The notes: generated from the letters alone by a model not told the origin. A stretch of 32,186 nt of DNA from Alistipes sp. (GCA_017560305.1 JAFYOF010000102.1:1-32186), one strand, 5' to 3'. Shown: positions 16,217-23,302, counted from the stretch's first letter. Numbers and translations: made by a program.

Positions 16217-16384
16217 CTAATAGTTTCTTCTGTATTTGCTCGGATTCCAATTCCAACCCATTAGACCGTATAAACTCTCTACTGCGTGATAGTGACTTCT
16301 GCACCGCATTACCTTGTGACCATCACAGTCCCAAATTCCCCAGCCTGAGCCCGAACATCCGATATGATACTTTCTATCTGCCAT
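16217..16384 (-). CDS. small Trp/Cys-rich hypothetical protein
   Basis: 55 residues from the ATG at 16382-16384, beginning MADRKYHIGCSGSGWGIWDC. It is rich in Gly, Trp, Cys, His and Arg. I do not recognise a family. The protein has three Cys and several His that could bind a metal, but no clean zinc-finger spacing. The start sits 22 bases past an exact -7 element and the stop is 22 bases before the next gene, which supports a real gene. The opposite strand also has an open frame here, so moderate confidence. Confidence 0.5.
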   Translation of the reverse strand: MADRKYHIGCSGSGWGIWDCDGHKVMRCRSHYHAVESLYGLMGWNWNPSKYRRNY

Positions 16385-16406
16385 AATTGTTTCTCTTTTG
16401 TTGATA

Positions 16407-16414
16407 CAAAGATA
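16407..16414 (-). promoter_or_regulatory. -7 element for the two small genes
   Basis: Minus-strand TATCTTTG, an exact TAnnTTTG, 22 bases before the ATG of the 55-residue protein. No clear -33 box. Confidence 0.5.
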
Positions 16415-16433
16415 ATACAAATATATTATATAT

Positions 16434-16512
16434 GTAATACTTTCGTATAATAAAACTAATAAAAAATGATTATTTTCTGCATTTTATATGTGGTTTTGTA
16501 ATATTTTCGTAT
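16434..16512. promoter_or_regulatory. repeated 15-mer between divergent genes, candidate operator pair
   Basis: GTAATACTTTCGTAT (16434-16448) and GTAATATTTTCGTAT (16498-16512) differ at one base and are 64 bases apart, about six helical turns. They lie between the XRE regulator gene and the divergent small genes. Each contains a TAnTTTTCG/TAnnTTTCG-like string, so they could be operators or duplicated -7 elements. Confidence 0.5.
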
Positions 16513-16534
16513 TTTTACAGCAAAATAGAGTTAT

Positions 16535-16843
16535 ATGGAAGTATTAGAAAAGACTTATTTGGAGGAACACGGCGAGCAAATGCTCGTTGAGGCTGGTATG
16601 AGCAAGGTGCAGTTGGCTTCAAAAATGGGTATTGCCCCCCAGAATATTAAGAAACTGTTTGCAACCAAGAATATCACAACTCTGTCTAAGGTGGCAGAGG
16701 TACTTAATGTATCACTGCAAGTCTTAATCTATGGTCATCAGGAGCAAACCTCAACAGATATCCACGGATGTATTTATATAAATGGTAAGCCGCACCTTAT
16801 CACAAGGAAAGAGGATGTAGAGGAGTTGCTACAATCATTATAG
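16535..16843 (+). CDS. XRE-family helix-turn-helix regulator
   Basis: 102 residues. A helix-turn-helix DNA-binding domain spans about residues 15-70 (EAGMSKVQLASKMGIAPQNIKKLF, then ITTLSKVAEVLNVSLQVLI), the standard Cro/C1-type pattern. The C-terminal tail DIHGCIYINGKPHLI followed by a helical end is seen in Bacteroidetes XRE proteins. It is divergent from the two small genes, and the repeated 15-mer lies in the shared upstream region, so it probably regulates itself and its neighbours. It could also act as a controller of the element or of the restriction genes; there is no direct evidence for that. Confidence 0.85.
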   Translation: MEVLEKTYLEEHGEQMLVEAGMSKVQLASKMGIAPQNIKKLFATKNITTLSKVAEVLNVSLQVLIYGHQEQTSTDIHGCIYINGKPHLITRKEDVEELLQSL

Positions 16844-16859
16844 GTCTTGTGTGCTTAGA

Positions 16860-17819
16860 TTAGAGTAGGTTACGCACTTGCCTGATAATCTCATTCTCTT
16901 TTCGACATACTTTGGATTTAACAGCTTCAAATACTTTCATCTTATTGCGATGTCCATTGCGACTCGAAAATACACCATCCGCACGCATATCTTGGTCTAT
17001 GCGTTTAAGGTCATACTTGTAATAATCCAGCAGATGTGCTGCTGCCCATTCATCCCAACCCTCGCATTTCGAGGTATCTAATGGTTTTGCTGACACGTTA
17101 AAGACTCTATCAAACTGTTCTCGGACTGCGGAGTCGATAGCATTGAAAAAGTCCCTGATACTATTCTTCACACCCAGTTGTTCATTTATCTGAGCGGCGC
17201 TTTCGAGCCTAATTTCAAATCGAGTTTTGCCGTAGAAATAATTCATAATCTCGTTGCGATTGGGTAGGCTGTCAATGAATTTTCGACTTTGCGATAGGAG
17301 TTCCTTATACTTATTATAGATGTATATTTGCTCTTTTCTATATACAACATCTTTGGTAAAGGTAATGCCTTTATGGTCGTAATGCGCCCACTTGAATCTT
17401 CGGTAATTAGATACATTTTGATTCAGAGCGTTTAGGACATCATCAGTTAGTCGCAAATCTACATCTTTGGTAATATGCGCTTTGATTACCCATCCATTTT
17501 TCAATACGCCATCAACATCAATAGTGCATATCCCAAGTTTATTAAGATTTTCGAGGCACTGACGTATGGTATACTTACTAATAAGTTCCGGGTATCTTTG
17601 GAGTAGTATTTTTGATGAGAATTCAATTTCAAGAGTTTGATGTTTATAGTTAGTAGCTATATATACATCATAAGGAATGGAAGGATTATATTTTGTATGA
17701 TACCATCTTCCAATTTCTATATTCTTAATCGAATCATTTGTAATATTAAACGCAATTTTCTCTTCTAACAGATATTTATAATTGGTACGGATTTTAACTG
17801 TATCGCATTGGATAAACAT
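16860..17819 (-). CDS. Rep-like replication initiator (phage/plasmid II/X-type family), probable
   Basis: 319 residues. The layout resembles rolling-circle initiators of filamentous phages and small plasmids: an N-terminal beta-rich part with LEIEFSSKILLQRYPELI, then a WVIKAHITKDVDL segment like the (I/V)TRxDL motif of replication-initiation factors, IYIYNKYKEL like the conserved YdKxxEL, and TRFEIRLES like the RFExRL motif. I do not see a textbook HUH motif, so the catalytic assignment is uncertain. With no other relaxase in the element, this protein could both replicate the excised circle and act as a non-canonical relaxase. The 5' neighbour (17936-18151) is in the same direction, 116 bases upstream. 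Confidence 0.55.
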   Translation of the reverse strand: MFIQCDTVKIRTNYKYLLEEKIAFNITNDSIKNIEIGRWYHTKYNPSIPYDVYIATNYKHQTLEIEFSSKILLQRYPELISKYTIRQCLENLNKLGICTIDVDGVLKNGWVIKAHITKDVDLRLTDDVLNALNQNVSNYRRFKWAHYDHKGITFTKDVVYRKEQIYIYNKYKELLSQSRKFIDSLPNRNEIMNYFYGKTRFEIRLESAAQINEQLGVKNSIRDFFNAIDSAVREQFDRVFNVSAKPLDTSKCEGWDEWAAAHLLDYYKYDLKRIDQDMRADGVFSSRNGHRNKMKVFEAVKSKVCRKENEIIRQVRNLL

Positions 17820-17935
17820 TTATTTAAGGATTAAACTTCATTATTTTTGAAAGGACAGAGGGGTTAATGCTGCTACTTCCATGTTCATTACAGTGAGCAT
17901 TTCCCTACTTTGTTAATAGTGACGATGACGGGCTG

Positions 17936-18151
17936 CTATCTGTTGTCGTCATTATTATTTGGATTTAGATAGTCATCCATTGATAAACTATCAGGCTTGT
18001 TTGGCACGGTCTGCCAGTAGCGCAACATTGATTGTTGGATGCGTCGTTTGTGTTCTTCTGACTTGGGTTTATTTTTATTTCTTGTAGAGGTGCGAATTTT
18101 GTTTTTGACTTCATCACTGAGTTGGCGATACTGTCGTTTGTAGTTTTTCAT
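17936..18151 (-). CDS. small basic NUMOD3-like protein
   Basis: 71 residues from the ATG at 18149-18151; an in-frame start at 18184 is also possible. Lys/Arg-rich with two helical repeats, LSDEVKNKIRTSTRNKNKP and KSEEHKRRIQQSMLRYW. These fit the NUMOD3-type pattern (SxExKxKIxxSxKxK) known as a DNA-binding module in homing endonucleases, but there is no nuclease domain. Similar short stand-alone proteins occur next to Rep genes in Bacteroidetes mobile DNA. DNA binding is likely; its role (origin binding or regulation) is inference. Confidence 0.55.
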   Translation of the reverse strand: MKNYKRQYRQLSDEVKNKIRTSTRNKNKPKSEEHKRRIQQSMLRYWQTVPNKPDSLSMDDYLNPNNNDDNR

Positions 18152-18507
18152 ATATGTATATTTTTTATGTGAAGTTATTTTCACATAAATATTACTTAGG
18201 TAAGAAAAGAAAGTAAAGTAAAAGATTAAAAAAATCGCTATACACTGAAAATTTTCGTTCCTAACAGGTGTAAGGCTATCATGCCTACTTCTTTGAACGT
18301 ATAAATAAGGTGGCTTACGACTGCAACAACTGCTATTACAAGATGGTGGGGAGGGGTATAGTGAAATAAATACTGGGCGAGAGTATTTTTCTAAGGTGTT
18401 AAAAATGCTGTCATAGTCAATATTGATGACAATATGAGGCGAAAATTTCTAAAACCTCTTGACATTTACTATGTGAAAGGGTAACTTGTAGCAAATGTTA
18501 AATTAAA
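18152..18507. other. non-coding region, candidate replication or transfer origin and xis promoter
   Basis: 356 bases with no plausible gene. It includes short inverted repeats such as AGGC-TATCAT-GCCT (about 18272-18285) and a TCAATATTGA palindrome (about 18418-18427), and AT-rich stretches beside G-rich GGTGGGGAGGGG. Its position between the Rep-side genes and the divergent excisionase-like gene makes it the best candidate for the element's origin; no nick site can be named from sequence alone. Confidence 0.35.
18459..18488 (+). promoter_or_regulatory. probable promoter of the excisionase-like gene
   Basis: TTGACA (18459-18464), a 17-base spacer and TAACTTG (18482-18488), 19 bases before the ATG. 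The layout matches that at the integrase (TTGACA, 17 bases, TATTCT). Confidence 0.5.
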
Positions 18508-18789
18508 ATGACGGATAGTATTTATGAAAAGGTCTACAATGATGCACTGGTTGCAGTAATCACAGATACCGTATCAAAGGTATTTGATAAGAAATTTGAA
18601 GAGTTGAAGGATAGTATTGCAAGTCCCTATGTAAACGGAATAAAGGGATTAGCAGCTTATTTGGGAATTGGGGAAACCTTAGCGAATAAACTTCACAAAG
18701 ATAAAGAGATTAAGAGTGCTCGATTTGGAAGAGAGATTTGGTTTAAGAAGAGCGACATTGATAAGTTTATGGCAAAGCACCAAGAATAA
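18508..18789 (+). CDS. excisionase-like helix-turn-helix protein (DUF3853-like)
   Basis: 93 residues. A helical N-terminus (1-45) leads to a winged-helix MerR/excisionase-type DNA-binding domain: NGIKGLAAYLGIGETLANKL (first and recognition helices), then KEIKSARFGREIWFKKSDIDKFM (wing and last helix), the typical end of Bacteroidetes HTH_17/DUF3853 proteins. It lies at the right end of the element, about 160 bases from the attachment core and next to the right 22-bp repeat, while the integrase lies at the left end, so the two come together in the excised circle. A role in directing excision is likely but inferred. Confidence 0.7.
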   Translation: MTDSIYEKVYNDALVAVITDTVSKVFDKKFEELKDSIASPYVNGIKGLAAYLGIGETLANKLHKDKEIKSARFGREIWFKKSDIDKFMAKHQE

Positions 18790-18883
18790 AATTGTATTAT
18801 ACCTCAATAGCCATTATCTTTGTCGTTGATATGTTTTTTTTAACCTTAGAATACCGAACGCTTGCAATAAGCAATATGGAAAA

Positions 18884-18905
18884 GGGCGTAAAAAAGGGCG
18901 TAAAA
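18884..18905. repeat. right copy of the 22-bp subterminal repeat
   Basis: Identical over 22 bases to 10780-10801 (two GGGCGT units with six A between and AAAA after) and in the same orientation. It lies 42 bases from the right core, while the left copy is 108 bases from the left core. Confidence 0.75.
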
Positions 18906-18908
18906 AAT

Positions 18909-18946
18909 TAAAAACCCCTCCACAAGTGCTTGTAGAAGGGTTTTTT
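18909..18946 (-). terminator. element-supplied terminator of tRNA-Cys
   Basis: Arms 18913-18926 and 18929-18942 pair over up to 14 bp in minus-strand RNA (two positions are G-U there but C-A on the plus strand), followed by TTTTTAATTTTTT. It starts directly after the tRNA 3' end and belongs to the element, replacing the one displaced to 10624-10655. Confidence 0.75.
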
Positions 18947-18947
18947 G

Positions 18948-19019
18948 AGGTCCGAAGCGGATTCGAACCGCTGTAGACGGTTTTGCAGACCGGTGACTAA
19001 GCCACTCATCCATCGGACC
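18948..19019 (-). tRNA. tRNA-Cys (GCA)
   Basis: A 72-base cloverleaf on the minus strand. Acceptor arm GGTCCGA (19013-19019) pairs with the 3' TCGGACC (18949-18955). The anticodon arm is CGGTCTGCAAAACCG with anticodon GCA, the T arm is GCGGTTCGAATCCGC, and discriminator U73 is typical of tRNA-Cys. CCA is not encoded. The last 12 bases fall in the attachment core, so the gene is rebuilt intact after insertion. Confidence 0.95.
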
Positions 19020-19053
19020 ATCAAAATGGCGATATGCTCGCTCATTCGGAGTG

Positions 19054-19084
19054 CAAATATAGACAAAAATATTTTACCACCAAA
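19054..19084 (-). promoter_or_regulatory. promoter of tRNA-Cys
   Basis: Minus-strand TTTG (19081-19084), a 19-base spacer and TATATTTG (19054-19061), an exact Bacteroidetes promoter, about 35 bases before the tRNA 5' end. Confidence 0.7.
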
Positions 19085-19210
19085 AAAATAGCGCAACTTT
19101 CGTGCATTTTCTTCATAAAAAAGCACTTTCGTACCTCTTAAGGCGCAAAATACAGGCAATTTGTCACTCTATTTCGGGCGCAAAAGGGTGGGTTATTGGA
19201 AAATATTTCG

Positions 19211-19218
19211 TAAGTTTG
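19211..19218 (+). promoter_or_regulatory. -7 element of the M28 peptidase promoter
   Basis: TAAGTTTG, an exact TAnnTTTG, 76 bases before the ATG at 19295. No clear -33 box is seen. Confidence 0.45.
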
Positions 19219-19294
19219 TGGTGATTTCTTGCCCCGCATAAAAGGTGGTGGAGAGCAACCGACGAAAAGAGAGACAAAAAATAAAATTTACACT

Positions 19295-20548
19295 ATGAAA
19301 CGATTTTTACTTATTTTGATGGTGTTTGCGATGGTGCAGGTGGGTGCGCAGGATTTGGCGCACTACAAGCAGGTGGTTAAGGCGTTGAGCTCGGCGAAGT
19401 ATCAGGGTCGTGGCTACGCCGAGGATGGCGCAAACAAGGCGGGCAAGTATCTCGCCAAGCAGTTCGAGAAGGCGGGCGTCGATGAGGTTGTGTGTCAGCC
19501 TTTCAAGCTCAATATCAACACCTTCCCGGGTAAGATGAAATTTGAGGTGGATGGCAAGCGCCTCACCCCAGGCATCGACTTCACGCTGCGTGAGTTCTCG
19601 CCAGGTGCGAAGGGTACTTACAAACTCTACTACATCGACACGCTGAACTACGATGCGCAGAAGATTTTTGCCGACCTTGCAAAGCCCGAGAACAAGGACG
19701 CCTTTGTGGTGTGCGACTTCTGGTTTACCTACAAGCACTCGGCTGATTTCCGCCGCTTGCAGAGCAAGACTGGCTGCCAGAATGCGGGTCTGATTTACAC
19801 CTGGAACGAGCCACTGAAGTTCTACAAGGCCTATGGCGAGCGCGTGGTGGAGAAGCCTCTGTTGTGGGTGACAACCACCTTCCCAAAGGATGCCGAGAGC
19901 ATCACGCTCGACATCGAGAATGAGTTCCTGAGCGACTACGAGTGCTTCAATGTCATCGCCAAGGTTGAGGGCAAGCGCCACGACCAGTGCTATGTGTTCA
20001 CAGCCCACTACGACCACCTCGGCAAGCTCGGCAAGAAGACCTACTACGCTGGTGCTCACGACAATGCGTCGGGTACGGCGGCTGTGGTGACCCTCGCGGC
20101 ACACTACGCAAAGAATAAGCCAGAGTATGATATGTACTTCATTGCCTTCGGTGGTGAGGATGCCTACCTGCGTGGCTCGGAGTGGTATGCCGAGCACCCA
20201 ATGGCGCCACTGAGCGAGATTCGTTACCTGTTCAACCTCGATATGATTGGCGACAACAACACCGAGGAGTATTGCGAGGTGAGCCCCGAGGGTGAGCGCG
20301 GTTACCAGCTCTTCGAGGCCATCAACAACGAGAAGCACTACTTCACGGCTCTCGACCGTGGCGAGCTGGCGGGTAACAGCGACCACTATCCTTTTGCGCA
20401 GCGCAATGTGCCTTGCATCTTCTGGGAGAATAAGGAGGGCGACGCCTTCCCTAATTACCATACTACGCTTGACACCTGGAAGAACTTCATCGCCGACCGC
20501 TACGAGCCTTTGTTCAAGTTGTTGGTTGATTTCGTTGAGCAATATTAG
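19295..20548 (+). CDS. secreted M28-family zinc aminopeptidase
   Basis: Probably trims N-terminal residues from peptides in the periplasm or outside the cell. 417 residues from the ATG at 19295, which places the signal peptide MKRFLLILMVFAMVQVGAQ at the N-terminus; an upstream TTG would bury it. The di-zinc site of M28 is complete: His238 in FTAHYDHLG, bridging Asp256 in GAHDNASG, general base Glu288 and ligand Asp289 in GGEDAYLRGSEW, Asp316 in NLDMIGDN and His364 in SDHYPF. The usual EE pair is ED here. An N-terminal beta-rich region (about 70-200) precedes the catalytic block. Specificity is not predictable. Confidence 0.88.
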   Translation: MKRFLLILMVFAMVQVGAQDLAHYKQVVKALSSAKYQGRGYAEDGANKAGKYLAKQFEKAGVDEVVCQPFKLNINTFPGKMKFEVDGKRLTPGIDFTLREFSPGAKGTYKLYYIDTLNYDAQKIFADLAKPENKDAFVVCDFWFTYKHSADFRRLQSKTGCQNAGLIYTWNEPLKFYKAYGERVVEKPLLWVTTTFPKDAESITLDIENEFLSDYECFNVIAKVEGKRHDQCYVFTAHYDHLGKLGKKTYYAGAHDNASGTAAVVTLAAHYAKNKPEYDMYFIAFGGEDAYLRGSEWYAEHPMAPLSEIRYLFNLDMIGDNNTEEYCEVSPEGERGYQLFEAINNEKHYFTALDRGELAGNSDHYPFAQRNVPCIFWENKEGDAFPNYHTTLDTWKNFIADRYEPLFKLLVDFVEQY

Positions 20549-20586
20549 GATTCGCCGAAGGTAAATCCTGCGTAAGCATAAGTTTC

Positions 20587-20630
20587 AGGGGTTGCATCCG
20601 ACTTTAGACGAGTTGGGCAGCCCCTTTTTT
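20587..20630 (+). terminator. intrinsic terminator after the M28 peptidase gene
   Basis: AGGGGTTGC pairs with GCAGCCCCT, enclosing a second small stem (CCGACT with AGTTGG), followed by TTTTTT. Confidence 0.75.
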
Positions 20631-20675
20631 GATAGAATTTCTGGTGAGAGAATAACATTTTAACAAGAGAGAATT

Positions 20676-23204
20676 ATGTTGAGAATGAGGTGGGCGGCAA
20701 CCTTGCTGCTGGTTTGTATGAGTGTGTGCGCGGTGGCGCAACGACCAAGTTTTGTGGATGGCTATCACGGCGGAATATATGGTCACTACCCCGTGGAGTG
20801 GAAGACGCGCTTCCTGTGCGAGACGCTTGAGCGCAACCCCGAGTGGCGTATGTCGCTGGAGATTGAGCCCGAGACCTGGGATAGTGTGGCTCTGCTCACA
20901 CCTGCTGATTATGAGCGCTTTAAGCAGATCGCAACCTCGCCCCGCGTGGAGTTTACCAACCCCGCCTATGCGCAGCCCTATTGCTACAACATCTCGGGCG
21001 AGAGCATCATCCGCCAGATGCAGTACGGTATGCGCAAGATATGGGAGCACTTCCCCGATGTGGAGTTTGTCACCTATGCAGTTGAGGAGCCCTGCTTCAC
21101 CAGCGCCCTGCCGCAGATTCTCTCTGGATTCGGTTATAAGTATGCCACGCTGAAGTGCCCCAACACCTGCTGGGGCGGTTACTCTGCCCCCTATGGTGGA
21201 GAGCTGGTGAACTGGATATCTGCCGATGGCAGTTCGTTGCTCACCTCGCCCCGCTACGCCTGTGAGGAGTTGTACCCCAAGTCGGTGTGGCAGACTATGT
21301 CGTGGGGCAACGAGAAGGAGTATCTTGACGCGTGCCGTGAGGCGGGCATCGAGCACCCCATAGGAATGACCCTGCAGGATGCGGGCTGGAAGGGCGGCCC
21401 GTGGATTGGCCGAGGCGACAAGACGCGCGGCAACTCGCGCTATGTCACTTGGCGTGAGTACTTTGAGGGCTTGGGCGTCGAGCGCGCCGATGACGATTAT
21501 CACTTCTCACAGGAGGAGGTGCGCCCCGCGCTGATGTGGGGCAGTCAGGTGTTGCAGCGCATCGCACAACTTGTGCGCCGTGGCGAGAACGACCTCTTGC
21601 AGAGCGAGCAGATTGCCACGATGGCATACCTCCAGAAGGGCGTTTTGCCCGACCAAAAAGCGATTGACGAGGCGTGGCGAGTGCTGATGCTCTCGCAGCA
21701 TCACGACTCGTGGATTGTCCCTTACAACCGACTCAACGAGCGCGGCACCTGGGCCGATAATATCGAGGATTGGTGTGCCACAACCTGTCAAATTGCGGGC
21801 GCAGTTCAGCAGCAGGCGATGGGCGTTTTGGCAACGGAGAGTGTAACCGAAAAAGAGGCATATTTCAGAGTCTACAACACCCAGCCATTTGCCCGCCGTG
21901 AGGTGGTGCGTGTGGCTCTGCCCGAGGGTTGGAGCGGTTGCGCGCTGAATGCAAAAGGCGCTGATGGCGAGGCGGTTGAGTGTGTAACTGATGGTGATGA
22001 AGCATTGGTTATGGTTAGCGTACCAGCCTTTGGTTATGGCTCGTTTAGTCTGCAACGCGCGACTGGAAATGAGGCGGTTGCAGAGGATAAAAGCAACCTG
22101 AAAATTATAGAAAATGACCTCTATCGCATCGAGGTGGATGTGCTGCACGGTGGCGTTATCAAGCACCTCTATGTGCGCGAGGGTAAGCGCTGGATTGACT
22201 ATGTGGATGCCGACTCGGAGTTTGGCTTGGGCGAGTTACGCGGTCACTTCTATCGCAATGGCGGTTTCCGCTCATCTATGGAGCGACTGGCTGATGTTGA
22301 GGTGGTGCGCCACGGCGACCTTGAGCAGACACTCATCATCAAGGGCTGGATTGCTGCTCACCCATTCACCCAGCGCATCACGCTCCGCAAGGGCGACGAG
22401 CGCATTGATATGGCTGTTGAGATTGACTGGAAGCACAACGAGGGTATCGGCGAATACTACCAGAAAGACGCCTTCTCTGCCAACGAAAGAGCCTGCTACG
22501 ATGATAGTTACAAACTCTCGCTGATGTTGCCTGTGGCGCTTGAAAAGGTTGCTCTGCACAAGAATGCCCCTTATGATGTCTGCCGCAGCACACTCGAAAA
22601 CACACACTTCAAGCGCTGGGATGAAATCAAGCATAACATCATCCTTAACTGGGTGGATGTCACCTCCTCACGCGGTGCGCAGCGAGGTCTGGCGCTGCTG
22701 AGCGACCACACAACATCCTACCGCCACGGCAAGGGCGAGCCTTTGGGCTTGACCATCCAGTACTCTGGCTCGGGTCTGTGGGGCAGAGAGTATGGTGTGA
22801 AGGGTCGTACCGAGGTGCGTTGCGTCCTCATTCCTCACCGTGGGGCGTGGGATGTGGTTGGCATCGAGCGTAAGAATGCCTGCTGGAATGCTCCGTTGCA
22901 GGTGGTGGCGTGCGGCGCAGAGGATATGGGCGAGAAGTCCTATCTGGATGTCGGCGCGAGCGGCTATATCCTCTCGGCGGCATATCCTACCGAGGAGGGC
23001 GTGGTGGTGCGCCTCTACAATGCCGAGGGGGACGCAAAGCCCGTTGCGGTGCGTCTGTCGGCTGATGTTAAGTCTGCTCGTGAGGTGAATCTGCTGGGTG
23101 AGCAGACCGCCGAGATTGCTCTGCAAAAGGTGGGCGAGGGTAACCAGATTGAGATTTCTGCACCACGATTTGGATTCAAGACACTTTTGCTTGAGAGAAA
23201 ATAG
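20676..23204 (+). CDS. secreted GH38-type alpha-mannosidase-like enzyme, divergent active site
   Basis: 842 residues. Signal peptide MLRMRWAATLLLVCMSVCAVAQ. The middle of the protein is typical of GH38: LMWGSQVLQRIAQLVRRGEN, LLQSEQIATMA, and LSQHHDSWIVPYN with the conserved His342-His343-Asp344. C-terminal beta-sandwich domains follow from about residue 400. The N-terminal barrel is unusual. The normal zinc-binding HxDxxW is replaced by DGYHGGIYGHYP (28-38), and the nucleophile Asp of the IDPFGH motif aligns with Glu138 in AVEEPCFTSALPQIL. It may belong to a poorly studied GH38-like clade with a changed mechanism or substrate, so alpha-mannosidase activity should not be assumed. No promoter is evident in the 45 bases after the preceding terminator. 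Confidence 0.75.
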   Translation: MLRMRWAATLLLVCMSVCAVAQRPSFVDGYHGGIYGHYPVEWKTRFLCETLERNPEWRMSLEIEPETWDSVALLTPADYERFKQIATSPRVEFTNPAYAQPYCYNISGESIIRQMQYGMRKIWEHFPDVEFVTYAVEEPCFTSALPQILSGFGYKYATLKCPNTCWGGYSAPYGGELVNWISADGSSLLTSPRYACEELYPKSVWQTMSWGNEKEYLDACREAGIEHPIGMTLQDAGWKGGPWIGRGDKTRGNSRYVTWREYFEGLGVERADDDYHFSQEEVRPALMWGSQVLQRIAQLVRRGENDLLQSEQIATMAYLQKGVLPDQKAIDEAWRVLMLSQHHDSWIVPYNRLNERGTWADNIEDWCATTCQIAGAVQQQAMGVLATESVTEKEAYFRVYNTQPFARREVVRVALPEGWSGCALNAKGADGEAVECVTDGDEALVMVSVPAFGYGSFSLQRATGNEAVAEDKSNLKIIENDLYRIEVDVLHGGVIKHLYVREGKRWIDYVDADSEFGLGELRGHFYRNGGFRSSMERLADVEVVRHGDLEQTLIIKGWIAAHPFTQRITLRKGDERIDMAVEIDWKHNEGIGEYYQKDAFSANERACYDDSYKLSLMLPVALEKVALHKNAPYDVCRSTLENTHFKRWDEIKHNIILNWVDVTSSRGAQRGLALLSDHTTSYRHGKGEPLGLTIQYSGSGLWGREYGVKGRTEVRCVLIPHRGAWDVVGIERKNACWNAPLQVVACGAEDMGEKSYLDVGASGYILSAAYPTEEGVVVRLYNAEGDAKPVAVRLSADVKSAREVNLLGEQTAEIALQKVGEGNQIEISAPRFGFKTLLLERK

Positions 23205-23236
23205 CACTCAGAGGCGGTGGTTTAAAGAAAAATCAC

Positions 23237-23267
23237 TAAATTTGTCTAAAGACAAACCCCGTTTGTC
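23237..23267 (+). promoter_or_regulatory. -7 element and competing hairpins ahead of the cytochrome/chorismatase operon
   Basis: TAAATTTG (23237-23244) is an exact TAnnTTTG. Overlapping it, TTTGTC (23241-23246) can pair with GACAAA (23251-23256), and GACAAAC (23251-23257) can instead pair with GTTTGTC (23261-23267). The two stems share the middle strand and are mutually exclusive. Confidence 0.45.
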
Positions 23268-23302
23268 CTTAGATAGTGTCGAATGCCTCAATGTGCTGCG
23301 AA

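Larger units (their letters stand above)
10659..18947. mobile_element. 8.3-kb integrative element in the tRNA-Cys gene, carrying a restriction-modification system
   Basis: Bounded by a 13-bp direct repeat GAGGTCCGAAGCG (10659-10671 and 18947-18959), which is the 3' end of the tRNA-Cys gene. It encodes a tyrosine integrase at the left end, an excisionase-like protein at the right end, and a Rep-like protein, two recombinases, regulators and a type II restriction-modification pair in between. Base composition is visibly more AT-rich than both flanks, and flanking genes are ordinary chromosomal ones. No conventional MOB relaxase, conjugation genes or phage structural genes are seen, so it is probably a mobilisable or satellite-like element and not a complete conjugative element or phage. 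Confidence 0.9.

Noticed and set aside
10659..18959. Prophage interpretation of the integrated element
   Set aside because: No capsid, portal, terminase, tail or lysis genes are visible, and 8.3 kb is filled by recombination, restriction, Rep-like and small regulatory genes.
19307..20542. 411-codon open frame antisense to the M28 peptidase gene
   Set aside because: The plus strand encodes a full peptidase with signal peptide and metal ligands. The antisense product has no recognisable features.
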